Assembly: GCA_903928685.1 (NCBI GenBank)
Contig: CAIYRS010000056.1
Coordinates: forward strand, 1-45,498
Direction of reading: 5' to 3'
DNA length: 45,498 bases
Source: an uncultured Methylococcaceae bacterium
GTDB lineage: Bacteria; Pseudomonadota; Gammaproteobacteria; Methylococcales; Methylomonadaceae
Part shown: positions 26,656-33,853 of the stretch, piece after piece
How positions within the stretch are numbered: position 1 is the stretch's first letter
How the letters are laid out: every line of letters begins with the position of its first letter
Made by a program: the position numbers and the translations under genes
Notes under the pieces: model-generated
What the model was told of the DNA's origin: nothing
The model's database searches: none
Seen by the model: only the letters and a program-made list of their open reading frames with translations

Positions 26656-27295
26656 CAATACTCAAATCATGTAATTGCACTTGTTCCAACGCAGCAATAC
26701 GCGCTGGCCCGCTAATTAAAAACTCACTGCAATTGTTGCCTGAATACTGATATGAAACCTGGATGCAGCGTAAATCGTAGCTACTGATGTCGGAAAAAAT
26801 GCTTTGCAGCATCCCGGCAATCATAAAATCCACGGGTTCATGCTTATCTTTTAAGGTCTGGGCAAACAAGCTGTTGAGCAGACTGACCCGAACAATCCCG
26901 TGGCTTTCCGCATCATCCATATAAATACGCAGCTTTCCCCAACCGTGGCTGGAAAAATAGCTTTCCAATAATTTCAAGTAACTGTCTACCGCAAGGCTGC
27001 CTACTTGTTGCCTGCCTTCCAGTTGCAATTCTTTTTCTAAAGATCGGTTGATGCGTTTGCCCCAAACGACGCCGCAATTTTTTAAAATTAACGACCAGGC
27101 GTCGCCCGCTTCATACTTTAAGGTGTCATAAATCGAGTGGATCATATCGCTGGATAAATAAATCACCCGGCTATCGGCATTGGTTACCACAGTGCCTTTT
27201 TCCATATCAAAGGTTTGCCCTTCAATACTGAACAGCATCTTTAATAAATCGCTGCTTAATTGTGGCGCTGGTGTTGTTTCATTCATGGTAGTCAT
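26621..27295 (-). CDS. V4R-domain protein (second in cluster)
   Basis: A 224-residue protein with the pattern of V4R (4-vinyl reductase) domains, small ligand-binding modules found in bacteriochlorophyll synthesis and sensor proteins. Seen are the helix IHSIYDTLKYEAGDAWSLIL followed by KNCGVVWGKRINRSLEKEL, then a beta-sheet portion with LRIYMDDAESHGIVRVSLL and SYQYSGNNCSEFLISGP. It starts 10 bases after the globin gene and overlaps the kinase gene. V4R pairs are part of the known bilin-globin clusters, so a tetrapyrrole-related role is likely by context; the ligand is not known. Confidence 0.72.
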   Translation of the reverse strand: MTTMNETTPAPQLSSDLLKMLFSIEGQTFDMEKGTVVTNADSRVIYLSSDMIHSIYDTLKYEAGDAWSLILKNCGVVWGKRINRSLEKELQLEGRQQVGSLAVDSYLKLLESYFSSHGWGKLRIYMDDAESHGIVRVSLLNSLFAQTLKDKHEPVDFMIAGMLQSIFSDISSYDLRCIQVSYQYSGNNCSEFLISGPARIAALEQVQLHDLSIDDVLAQLRVTG

Positions 27296-27305
27296 GTCAT
27301 TTCAC

Positions 27306-27893
27306 TCATTCAGAAGCAAGAATATCAACAGCCAGTTGTAAATGTGGCTGCATTAAGGCAAAGGCTTTTGGCGACAACACTTCTTGGTAATTTTTCAACA
27401 ACCGCGCGTAAGTCTCATAAATTGCCCGACGAGGTTTCGGCAAGCTATCCGCAAAAGCGGTTATTTCTGGATAGCTGGATTTGTCTGCCACGCTGTCCAT
27501 ATTGCGTTCTTCACGACCTGGATAAGAAAACGCTTGCAGAATGGTTTTAAACCAAATCAACAATTTATCCCGAAACCAATCGGGATCAGCCAACAACATA
27601 CTGTGTGTGGCATAGGCACTGACGTAACTGACATCACGGGTGCATTTATCGCGTGGCAATTCATGAAATTTTGCAAACGGGTAAACCGTTAACACTTGCC
27701 TGACGGTTTTAGTAACCACCTCCAACTCCACTGACATGATTTCTTTGGCGGCGGCAACTTGCTCAACATTTTCGGGAATCAACGCCAAATATTGCTGGTA
27801 CTCTGCTTCATTTAAATGACGGCTTTCAGCAATACGAAACAATTGATCTATCTCGGCATTCGCCCGCAAACTGCGATTAACTGGGTTACTCAT
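27306..27893 (-). CDS. Phycobiliprotein-like globin (BBAG type)
   Basis: A 195-residue helical protein. The region ELPRDKCTRDVSYVSAYATH (residues 78-97) matches the phycobiliprotein chromophore-binding segment C-x-R-D-x-x-Y-x-x-R/A-x-x-x-Y; the cysteine is residue 84, with Arg86 and Asp87 at the bilin-contacting places. Helices before it (EIMSVELEVVTKTVRQVLTV) and after it (WFRDKLLIWFKTILQAFSYP, then YARLLKNYQEVLSP) fit the globin-like fold. It is slightly longer than allophycocyanin subunits and has a loop rich in charged residues near 127-140. With heme oxygenase and bilin reductase in the cluster it fits a bilin biosynthesis-associated globin. Bilin attachment at Cys84 is inferred. Confidence 0.8.
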   Translation of the reverse strand: MSNPVNRSLRANAEIDQLFRIAESRHLNEAEYQQYLALIPENVEQVAAAKEIMSVELEVVTKTVRQVLTVYPFAKFHELPRDKCTRDVSYVSAYATHSMLLADPDWFRDKLLIWFKTILQAFSYPGREERNMDSVADKSSYPEITAFADSLPKPRRAIYETYARLLKNYQEVLSPKAFALMQPHLQLAVDILASE

Positions 27894-27959
27894 AATTGTT
27901 TCCTGTACAGAAGAATAATAAGGTTGAAAGTAAGCATGATTTGATCGGCAACAGCCTAA

Positions 27960-28940
27960 TTACCAAGGCAAAGACTGAAAAAACGCACTAGCAACAGGCC
28001 GCGCGGCAGGCGAATTTTGCTGTACCCCGCGTTGCGCTGACTGAATCGCCGACTGCGTGGCTAAATTGGCAATCGCGGTAATATCGTTGCTTGCCATTGC
28101 CGCGACTAAATCTAATTTTTGTGCAGGCATGGCTTCGTCCGTTTGCCAAGGCAGGGATTGAAAAAATGCCGAGCAAGTTTGGTTATTGGCTAGCGATGGC
28201 TGCGCGGTTTTCTCAACCACGGCATCAGCAACCACAGGCGCAGCAGCGGCCTGTTGCCAAGGTAAAGCTTGGAAAAATGCCGAACAAGTTTGGGTATTAA
28301 CAAGCGAAACGGCTGGTGCGACTAGCGGTTCAGAAACAACAACGGTAGTAGTCTGCGCTTGCAGTACTGGCGCATCGGCAGCGGTTTGCCAAGGCAATGC
28401 CCGGAAAAATGCCGAGCTAGTTTGGATATTGGCGACTGGTGCGATTACCGCCTCAGAAGCAGCAACCACGGCGGTGGCCTTGTCTTGCAACACAGGCGCA
28501 TCGGCAACGGTTTGCCACGGCAATGCTTGAAAAAATGCCGAACAGGTTTGGGTATTGGCATCCGAAGCAACCACAACGGGTGCAGCCACTACGTCAACAG
28601 CAACATCTAGGACGGCGACTGGCGCTGCCACCGGAGCGGCATCATCGCCAGCCAACCAAGGTAAGGTTTCAAAAAATGCCGAACTGGAAACCGCCGCTTC
28701 GGGCGCTATTGGCGCTGCTTGGGTAACATCAGTAGCGACATTTTCAGGCGCGGCAGAAGCATTATTGGCAGCGGCAAACTGGTCATATACGTCTGCCGGC
28801 AGAGGAACAAACGATGACTCAGGCAGAGAGGCTGCGGATTTTTCAGAAACACCCGGTTTGGCCTTCACCATCGCGGTTTCTAAAATCACCAGCATGGATT
28901 TAAAGTAATCCAATTGCTTTACTGTATAGGGTTGCGCCAT
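27960..28940 (-). CDS. Low-complexity protein with six SAFFxxLPW motifs
   Basis: A 326-residue Ala/Val/Pro/Gln-rich protein, probably disordered apart from a short N-terminal helix (YTVKQLDYFKSMLVILETA). A nine-residue motif S-A-F-F-x-x-L-P-W occurs six times at about residues 87-95, 134-142, 176-184, 220-228, 257-265 and 318-326; the last copy is the exact C-terminus. Spacing is 37-61 residues. Four copies are preceded by Q-T-C or Q-T-S. The ATG at 28940 has AAGGA nine bases upstream; a TTG two codons earlier is less likely. It lies between the first V4R gene and the globin gene. Not a family I recognise: evenly spaced aromatic motifs on a flexible chain suggest a multivalent scaffold or linker. 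Confidence 0.8.
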   Translation of the reverse strand: MAQPYTVKQLDYFKSMLVILETAMVKAKPGVSEKSAASLPESSFVPLPADVYDQFAAANNASAAPENVATDVTQAAPIAPEAAVSSSAFFETLPWLAGDDAAPVAAPVAVLDVAVDVVAAPVVVASDANTQTCSAFFQALPWQTVADAPVLQDKATAVVAASEAVIAPVANIQTSSAFFRALPWQTAADAPVLQAQTTTVVVSEPLVAPAVSLVNTQTCSAFFQALPWQQAAAAPVVADAVVEKTAQPSLANNQTCSAFFQSLPWQTDEAMPAQKLDLVAAMASNDITAIANLATQSAIQSAQRGVQQNSPAARPVASAFFQSLPW

Positions 28941-28966
28941 AACCAAATTTCCTTAAATGCCGTTAA

Positions 28967-29644
28967 TCAGCCGAGCCTTTCTAAGACTTCGGCGGCTGTC
29001 GCGCCTTCTTTCGTCCAAAACTCAGCAGCATTCATTTGTTTTTGCGAGCCTATTAAAAACTTACAAACATCATTGCCCATGGCATAGCATTGCAGCTCAA
29101 TACAGCCGCGCTCTTCGCGGTCATAATAAGAAAACACCCCAGCAAATAAACCTGCGTACATATGGCATACGGGTTTGCCCGCCAACGCCATGGATTGCGC
29201 TACCGCTGAGTTGCATAATTCAACAATGCTCAAGCCTTTGCTTTGCAACGCTTCATTATGTTTATCGCCCAAAGTCAGACGCCATGCGCCAAAACCCTGA
29301 ACGGTTAAAGGCCACCACCAGGTTTCCATAACAAATTGCTTATTCATTTGCCACATATCGGTCTTGCCGCCGCCGTATTCATGACGCATACGCTCACCGA
29401 AACGCTTCATATCCAAAGCCGCCCATTGCAAACCCGTTTGGTACATCAACAGCGAGCTGGAATCGCCAACTTCTTCCTCAATACCCAAGTGCAGGCCATT
29501 GATAAAGGTCTCATTCACTTTTGCTGCGCGTTCACCGTCATGCAAATAGATTGCGCCTTTATCGGCATCGATCTTGAAATAGTCTTCAGGATGATAGTAA
29601 TTGTGATAGCCCCTAAAGCCACCATCGACGACTTCTATTGTCAT
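28967..29644 (-). CDS. V4R-domain protein (first in cluster)
   Basis: A 225-residue protein with a V4R-like C-terminal half: GKPVCHMYAGLFAGVFSYYD and ELQCYAMGNDVCKFLIG (residues about 157-198), the cysteine-containing strands usual in V4R modules (C160, C181, C186, C194). The N-terminal half has EEVGDSSSLLMYQTGLQWAA, the helical part of the fold. Cysteines could bind a metal ion. It follows the ferredoxin gene by 38 bases and precedes the SAFFxxLPW protein by 26. Its role beside the globin is unknown; two V4R proteins with one globin and one Fe-S protein match described bilin-globin clusters. Confidence 0.8.
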   Translation of the reverse strand: MTIEVVDGGFRGYHNYYHPEDYFKIDADKGAIYLHDGERAAKVNETFINGLHLGIEEEVGDSSSLLMYQTGLQWAALDMKRFGERMRHEYGGGKTDMWQMNKQFVMETWWWPLTVQGFGAWRLTLGDKHNEALQSKGLSIVELCNSAVAQSMALAGKPVCHMYAGLFAGVFSYYDREERGCIELQCYAMGNDVCKFLIGSQKQMNAAEFWTKEGATAAEVLERLG

Positions 29645-29682
29645 AAACTCACCGTTAAATAAAAAAGTAGGGTTAAAAAACG

Positions 29683-30177
29683 TTATTTCTTTTCGGCAGC
29701 ATCCGAATAACGGACTTTTGCAATGTCAAAATTCAAATGCTCCAATTTTTCCACAATAGAGCGAATGATGATTTTGTTCGCAGGAACCAACACATCGCCT
29801 GTAACCGGATGCAAAATTGGCACTTGCGTCCGCTGCCCGATCAGTTTTTCCAGCGACTCGAAGGAATCGATATACAAACCTTCCGGTAACGACACTTCCA
29901 CACCATCACCAATCACCCGCGCCTGACAAGACAAACGGCTATTGGCGCGCGCACCTGTCAAAACTGCCAAGGTTAAGGTTTCCCTTGGCGTTGGCGGTGT
30001 CAGGTTTTCTGGATTTTTATCGACATACACATGGCAAGTAGCACACAATCCACGGCGACTGCATAACTGCTTCACATCCAGATTGCGTTCCAGCAAAGCA
30101 TCCAACAAATACGAATCGGCCTTAACTTCAACCGTACTCAAATCATCTGTAGCAAATTTTACTTTTATGGTTTCCAT
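29683..30177 (-). CDS. 2Fe-2S ferredoxin with C-terminal extension
   Basis: A 164-residue ferredoxin. Cluster cysteines follow C39-x5-C45-x2-C48 and C84, in QLCSRRGLCATCHVYV and SRLSCQARV, like the adrenodoxin/plant-type beta-grasp fold. About 65 residues after the domain (from SLPEGLYIDSFESL to the end) form an extra region with alternating strand and helix segments that ordinary ferredoxins lack. It is the first gene of the cluster and divergent from heme oxygenase, so it is the natural electron donor for both the oxygenase and the bilin reductase (inference). The predicted start ATG has no strong competitor. Confidence 0.88.
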   Translation of the reverse strand: METIKVKFATDDLSTVEVKADSYLLDALLERNLDVKQLCSRRGLCATCHVYVDKNPENLTPPTPRETLTLAVLTGARANSRLSCQARVIGDGVEVSLPEGLYIDSFESLEKLIGQRTQVPILHPVTGDVLVPANKIIIRSIVEKLEHLNFDIAKVRYSDAAEKK

Positions 30178-30371
30178 AATTTATCGATGGCTTGGGTTTG
30201 AGAATTTGTTTAAAAAACGACAAATATTATGGGTAAAATGAGTCGTCAATCAGCATTTTTGGTAATATTACATCAAATTCATCATTTTCATCACTTTCAA
30301 GTTAGCATCGATTGAAATTTAAATTATTTTTGCGTCTTTTCCATCATTTTTAACATTTTTATTAAATTAAT
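30178..30371. promoter_or_regulatory. Divergent control region of bilin cluster and heme oxygenase
   Basis: A 194-base AT-rich region that must hold the promoters for the eleven-gene minus-strand cluster and the plus-strand heme oxygenase gene. No strong sigma-70 match or long palindrome was found, and no regulator gene is adjacent, so what controls the cluster cannot be read here. Confidence 0.55.
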
Positions 30372-31019
30372 ATGACAACAGAAACTACAATCGAAGCGAA
30401 AAACACCCAACCCAGCATCATGGCAAACCTACGCCAAGGCACGGCAGCAGCCCACAAACAGTTAGAAAAATCCTCCTGTTTCAAACGCTTATTTGCCAAC
30501 GACTACCAGATTGACGAATACGCCAGCTTATTAGGTTACTTCTACGGTTTTTTTGCCGCCATAGAACCCACGCTATTTAAAGACCTGCCCACAAGCTACC
30601 GCGATAGCTTAAAACATCGACAAAAAACCCAATTACTCAAAAAAGACTTGGAATTTTTTGACAAAAATACCGATGACTTAGCGATTTGTGACAGCTTGCC
30701 ACCTATGAATAATTTTGCTGAAAAAATGGGCGTGCTGTACGTATTGGAAGGATCGATGCTGGGCGGACGGATGATAGGACGGCATTTAAGTAAACATTTC
30801 CAAACAGACATCCAGCCTGCGTTGAATTTTTACCATTGCTACGGGGAGAATTTAGATAAGGAATGGCAGGCATTTTCTGCCATGATGAACCGCTGTTTTG
30901 ATGATGCCGAAAGCACCGAGCATAGCGATATACTCGCCGCCGCAAACGCCACTTTTATGGGATTGCAAGCGTGGGTTGAGCGTTGCATGAGCGCCGAGCA
31001 AGTGGCTGAAGCGGCTTAA
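30372..31019 (+). CDS. Heme oxygenase (biliverdin-producing)
   Basis: A 215-residue helical enzyme opening heme to biliverdin, iron and CO using oxygen and reductant. The proximal heme histidine is in LRQGTAAAHKQLE (about H28), and the distal helix has VLYVLEGSMLGGRMIGRHL (about 121-139), the G-S/T-x-L-G-G signature of bacterial BphO/HO enzymes. Length is typical. It is transcribed away from the ferredoxin gene. No phytochrome gene is in the window, and the adjacent bilin reductase and phycobiliprotein-like globin indicate that the biliverdin feeds that system. Confidence 0.92.
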   Translation: MTTETTIEAKNTQPSIMANLRQGTAAAHKQLEKSSCFKRLFANDYQIDEYASLLGYFYGFFAAIEPTLFKDLPTSYRDSLKHRQKTQLLKKDLEFFDKNTDDLAICDSLPPMNNFAEKMGVLYVLEGSMLGGRMIGRHLSKHFQTDIQPALNFYHCYGENLDKEWQAFSAMMNRCFDDAESTEHSDILAAANATFMGLQAWVERCMSAEQVAEAA

Positions 31020-31045
31020 TCTTTAAGTCATCTTGCTAGCTTTAC

Positions 31046-31077
31046 TTCGGAGTCCAAAACATGTTTTGGACTCCGAA
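31046..31077. repeat. Perfect 32-base palindrome, AAACATGTTT family copy 2
   Basis: A perfect palindrome centred on ACATGT between 31061 and 31062; outer bases TTCGGAGTCC and GGACTCCGAA. It shares its 26-base core with the 6844-6873 palindrome. It lies just downstream of heme oxygenase, where it could form a strong mRNA hairpin, but no T-run follows. Confidence 0.85.
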
Positions 31078-31104
31078 AGCGAGTACCTTCCTACATCAGC
31101 CATA

Positions 31105-31195
31105 CGCCTCAGATAAGGTGGTGATACCATAATGCGCTTCCGGAAAGCCGCAAACGTGGCAGCAATTTCCGCTACCCATTGCCATCACTGCGAGC
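31105..31195 (+). promoter_or_regulatory. Candidate cobalamin riboswitch
   Basis: Upstream of the BtuF-like gene the RNA contains GGTGGTGATACC, ATAAT, GGAAA followed by a GCCGC/GTGGC stem, CAGCAATTTCCGCTAC and GCCATCACTGCGAG. These resemble the conserved order GGTG, TTAATA-GGGAA, stem, CAGC...CCGCTACTG of cobalamin riboswitches, although the usual terminal B12 box is not clear. The end abuts the ATG at 31200, which would suit translational control. B12 genes downstream support the idea. Confidence 0.4.
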
Positions 31196-31199
31196 CTTC

Positions 31200-32102
31200 A
31201 TGAAAGCCTGTTCATTTCTTCCAGCCTCAACGCACATCATTAACGAGCTGGGCTTACAAAACCACTTGCACGGCGTCACTTTCGAATGCCCTTCCGACAA
31301 GCCCAAAGTCGTCCGCTCTTATCTGGAAAACACCCACCACAGCAGCGCCGAAATTGACCGCATCGTCAGCGATTACAACCGCGAAGGCAAAACCTTGTAC
31401 TACATCGACATGGATTTGCTGCACGCCATCGCCCCCGATGTGATCTTTACCCAACACGTCTGCAACGTCTGCCAAATCGGCACCGCTTTTGTCGAAAAAG
31501 CCATCCACGCACTGCCAAAAACACCCAAGCTGATTCCGCTGGTGCCCCGCCGCCTGAACGATATTTTCGACAACGTATTAACCATCGCCACCGAATTAGG
31601 CCAAGCCGAACAAGGCCAACACCTGCTAAACCAGTGCCAGCAACGCATCGACGACATCGTTGACGTGTTAAGAAAACACCGCGTCCCACCCCGCCGCGTG
31701 ATGTTATTGGAATGGCTAGACCCGATTTACAACTGCGGACATTGGATACCCGACCAAATCGCCCTGGCTGGCGGCAGCGATGCGCTATCCTGTCCGGCAG
31801 GTTATTCCGTGCCGATGGATTGGGAAAAAATCTGTTATTACGATCCCGAAATCATCGTTATTGCGCCGTGCGGATTTAGCATTGAAAGCGCCAGCGAAGA
31901 AGTGGATTTGTTGAAAGCCAAACCAGGTTGGCACGATTTGCAAGCGGTCAAAAACCAACAAGTGTATTTGGCGGATGCCGACCTTTTCACCCGCCCCAGC
32001 ACCAGCGTCGTCGATGGCATCGAACTGCTCGCCGCTTTGTTCCATCCGCAGCTGTTCAGCATTCCTGCCACCGCGCACGACAAAGTCCAAGCCATTGCCT
32101 AA
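31200..32102 (+). CDS. BtuF-like cobalamin-binding protein without signal peptide
   Basis: A 300-residue protein of the periplasmic-binding (Fe/B12, BtuF-type) fold. The N-terminus MKACSFLPASTHIINELGLQ with HLHGVTFECPSDKP matches the first lobe of BtuF-like proteins; DVIFTQHVCNVC, WLDPIYNCGHWIPDQIALAG and DWEKICYYDPEIIVIAPCG follow in family order. A TTG at 31179 would extend it by seven residues. There is no signal peptide, so it seems cytosolic, like other stand-alone family members near corrinoid genes. It heads the local cobalamin group (cobT, cobS, cobC) after a possible riboswitch. Confidence 0.8.
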   Translation: MKACSFLPASTHIINELGLQNHLHGVTFECPSDKPKVVRSYLENTHHSSAEIDRIVSDYNREGKTLYYIDMDLLHAIAPDVIFTQHVCNVCQIGTAFVEKAIHALPKTPKLIPLVPRRLNDIFDNVLTIATELGQAEQGQHLLNQCQQRIDDIVDVLRKHRVPPRRVMLLEWLDPIYNCGHWIPDQIALAGGSDALSCPAGYSVPMDWEKICYYDPEIIVIAPCGFSIESASEEVDLLKAKPGWHDLQAVKNQQVYLADADLFTRPSTSVVDGIELLAALFHPQLFSIPATAHDKVQAIA

Positions 32103-32165
32103 GCCACTGAACGCGGCAAAGCCTAGTATTTAGCCAATGATTCTTTGCCGGATTAATCCAACCCC

Positions 32166-32246
32166 GTAGGGGCGGACGGCTGTCCGTCTATTTAAAAATC
32201 CGCACCAAATTCAGCTACGAAAAGGCGAGCAGCCGCTCGCCCCTAC
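32166..32246. repeat. Inverted-repeat element with GTAGGGGCG ends
   Basis: Terminal inverted repeats GTAGGGGCG (32166-32174) and CGCCCCTAC (32238-32246) enclose two internal hairpins, one from GGACGGCTGTCCGTC and one from GGCGAGCAGCCGCTCGCC. Such two-hairpin elements are widely dispersed small repeats. It separates the BtuF-like gene from cobT. Confidence 0.7.
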
Positions 32247-32309
32247 AAAAATTCAACACCGTCTAAGCACTAGACTAGCCACTTTTTGAAAATTACTGGA
32301 AATAACACC

Positions 32310-33350
32310 ATGCCATTCGCTGTCAACATCGCCCCGCTCAACCAACAACTAAAAGCCGCACTGCAAGAAAAAATCGACCAAAAAACCAAACCGCTGGGCG
32401 CATTAGGGCAACTGGAACAACTGGCCTTAAAAATTGGCCTCATCCAAAACAGCCTTTCCCCACAACTGAAACAACCCTGCATCATCGTATTCGCAGCCGA
32501 CCACGGCCTGACCGCAGCGGGCGTCAGCGCCTTTCCGCAAGCCGTCACCGCGCAAATGGTCGGCAATTTTTTAGCAGGCGGCGCTGCCATCAACGTCTTT
32601 GCCAAACAACACGGCATTGAATTGCTGATTGTCGATGCAGGCGTCAACGCCGACTTAAGCGCCTACCCGCAACTCATCCACGCCAAAATCGCCCACGGCA
32701 CCGCCAACAGCCTCAACCAACCCGCCATGAGCGCCGCGCAATGCCAACAAGCCCTGCAAACAGGCGCGGACTTAGTCAACCGCCAATGGCAAGCGGGCTG
32801 CAACTGCATCGGCTTTGGCGAAATGGGCATCGGCAACACCGCCGCCGCCGCGTTAATCATGCAGCGCCTGACCAGATTGCCGCTAAGCCAATGCACCGGA
32901 CGCGGCACTGGCCTTAACGACAGCCAACTGGCGCAAAAAATCGCCACCTTACAACAAGTGCTAGACCGCCACGCGCACGCCACCGACGCCCTCACCGTGC
33001 TGCAACACCTCGGCGGTTTTGAAATCGCCATGATGACAGGTGCATACCTACAAGCCGCCGCCAACGGCATGACCATCCTCGTCGACGGCTTCATCACCTG
33101 CGCCGCCCTACTTATCGCCGCACACCTAAACCCCGCCGTACTCGACTACTGCATCTACAGCCACGTCTCCCAAGAACAAGGCCACCAAGCCCTACTCCAA
33201 CACCTCAACGCCCAAGCCCTGCTAAACCTAAACATGCGCCTAGGCGAAGGCTCAGGCATAGCCGTCGCCTACCCGTTGCTGCAATCAGCAGTGGCGTTTT
33301 TGAATGACATGGCTTCGTTTGCGGAGGCTGGGGTGGCGGGGAAGGCTTAG
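32310..33350 (+). CDS. cobT: Nicotinate-nucleotide--dimethylbenzimidazole phosphoribosyltransferase
   Basis: A 346-residue enzyme making alpha-ribazole phosphate, the activated lower ligand of cobalamin, from dimethylbenzimidazole and nicotinate mononucleotide. Landmarks: KTKPLGALGQLEQLA near the start, IIVFAADHGLTAAGVSAFP, GFGEMGIGNTAAAALI, GRGTGL, and a late DGFITCAALLIA with RLGEGSGIAVAYPLL containing the catalytic glutamate near the C-terminus. ATG 32310 follows GGAA and fits the family start; a TTG at 32286 is the alternative. An IS3-family element lies directly downstream, separating it from hypB and cobS. Confidence 0.96.
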   Translation: MPFAVNIAPLNQQLKAALQEKIDQKTKPLGALGQLEQLALKIGLIQNSLSPQLKQPCIIVFAADHGLTAAGVSAFPQAVTAQMVGNFLAGGAAINVFAKQHGIELLIVDAGVNADLSAYPQLIHAKIAHGTANSLNQPAMSAAQCQQALQTGADLVNRQWQAGCNCIGFGEMGIGNTAAAALIMQRLTRLPLSQCTGRGTGLNDSQLAQKIATLQQVLDRHAHATDALTVLQHLGGFEIAMMTGAYLQAAANGMTILVDGFITCAALLIAAHLNPAVLDYCIYSHVSQEQGHQALLQHLNAQALLNLNMRLGEGSGIAVAYPLLQSAVAFLNDMASFAEAGVAGKA

Positions 33351-33520
33351 GTTTTTTCGGGACGGAGATTAGCTGGTGGAAATTTCTAATATAATAACTC
33401 AATAGCCTTAATCACCATGGAGTCCAAAATTAAGCCCCTTCAACAAACTGTAATGGTCTAATAATTTTGGACAGCCAAAAGAGTCCCTTATACTCCTGAC
33501 CGAATCCAAAAAAGCCCACT

Positions 33521-33853
33521 ATGACCACACGTAAAACATTCACCCCTGCCTTCAAGTTGGAAATTGCCAAACTGATGGTTGACGAAAACTATTTATGCCC
33601 TTTAGGGTACACCATCAAACAAGCCTGTGAAGCGTCAGGTGCTGGCGAAACGGCGGTGAAACGCTGGCGCCAGCAATACTTGGCGGAACTGGCAGGCAAA
33701 CCCTTGCCAAACACCCAAGCGTTGACCCCGGAGCAACGGGAAATACAACAATTGAAACAACGCATTAGGCAATTGGAGACGGAGAAAGACATCTTAAAAA
33801 AAGCCAGCGCCTTTTATGCCCCAGAGGGTATCTTTGCCAAGGAAATGCGATGA
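33521..33853 (+). CDS. IS3-family transposase OrfA
   Basis: A 110-residue HTH_Tnp_1 protein: FTPAFKLEIAKLMVDENYL, GYTIKQACEASGAGETAVKR as the helix-turn-helix, then a coiled coil QREIQQLKQRIRQLETEKDI. Seven A residues after CTT (33793-33799) form a slippery A-AAA-AAA site near the end. A -1 shift there enters a frame open into orfB with no stop between, giving the expected OrfAB fusion. The stop overlaps the orfB ATG as ATGA. Confidence 0.88.
   Translation: MTTRKTFTPAFKLEIAKLMVDENYLCPLGYTIKQACEASGAGETAVKRWRQQYLAELAGKPLPNTQALTPEQREIQQLKQRIRQLETEKDILKKASAFYAPEGIFAKEMR

Noticed and set aside
26621..27295. Roadblock/LC7 partner for the GTPase
   Set aside because: The helical GDAW...WGKR pattern and length fit V4R better than the short Roadblock fold.
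27963..28690. Regular repeats around CCAAGGCAA at 40-60 base-pair multiples, considered as a CRISPR or DNA tandem repeat
   Set aside because: Spacers are unequal and coding, and similarity follows the protein motif, so it is a protein repeat.
28091..28908. Several plus-strand frames opposite the SAFFxxLPW protein
   Set aside because: They are by-products of the repetitive codons of the real gene; the minus frame has a good ribosome binding site and conserved motifs.
31254..32095. Minus-strand frames within the BtuF-like gene
   Set aside because: No family features; antisense of a well-supported gene.
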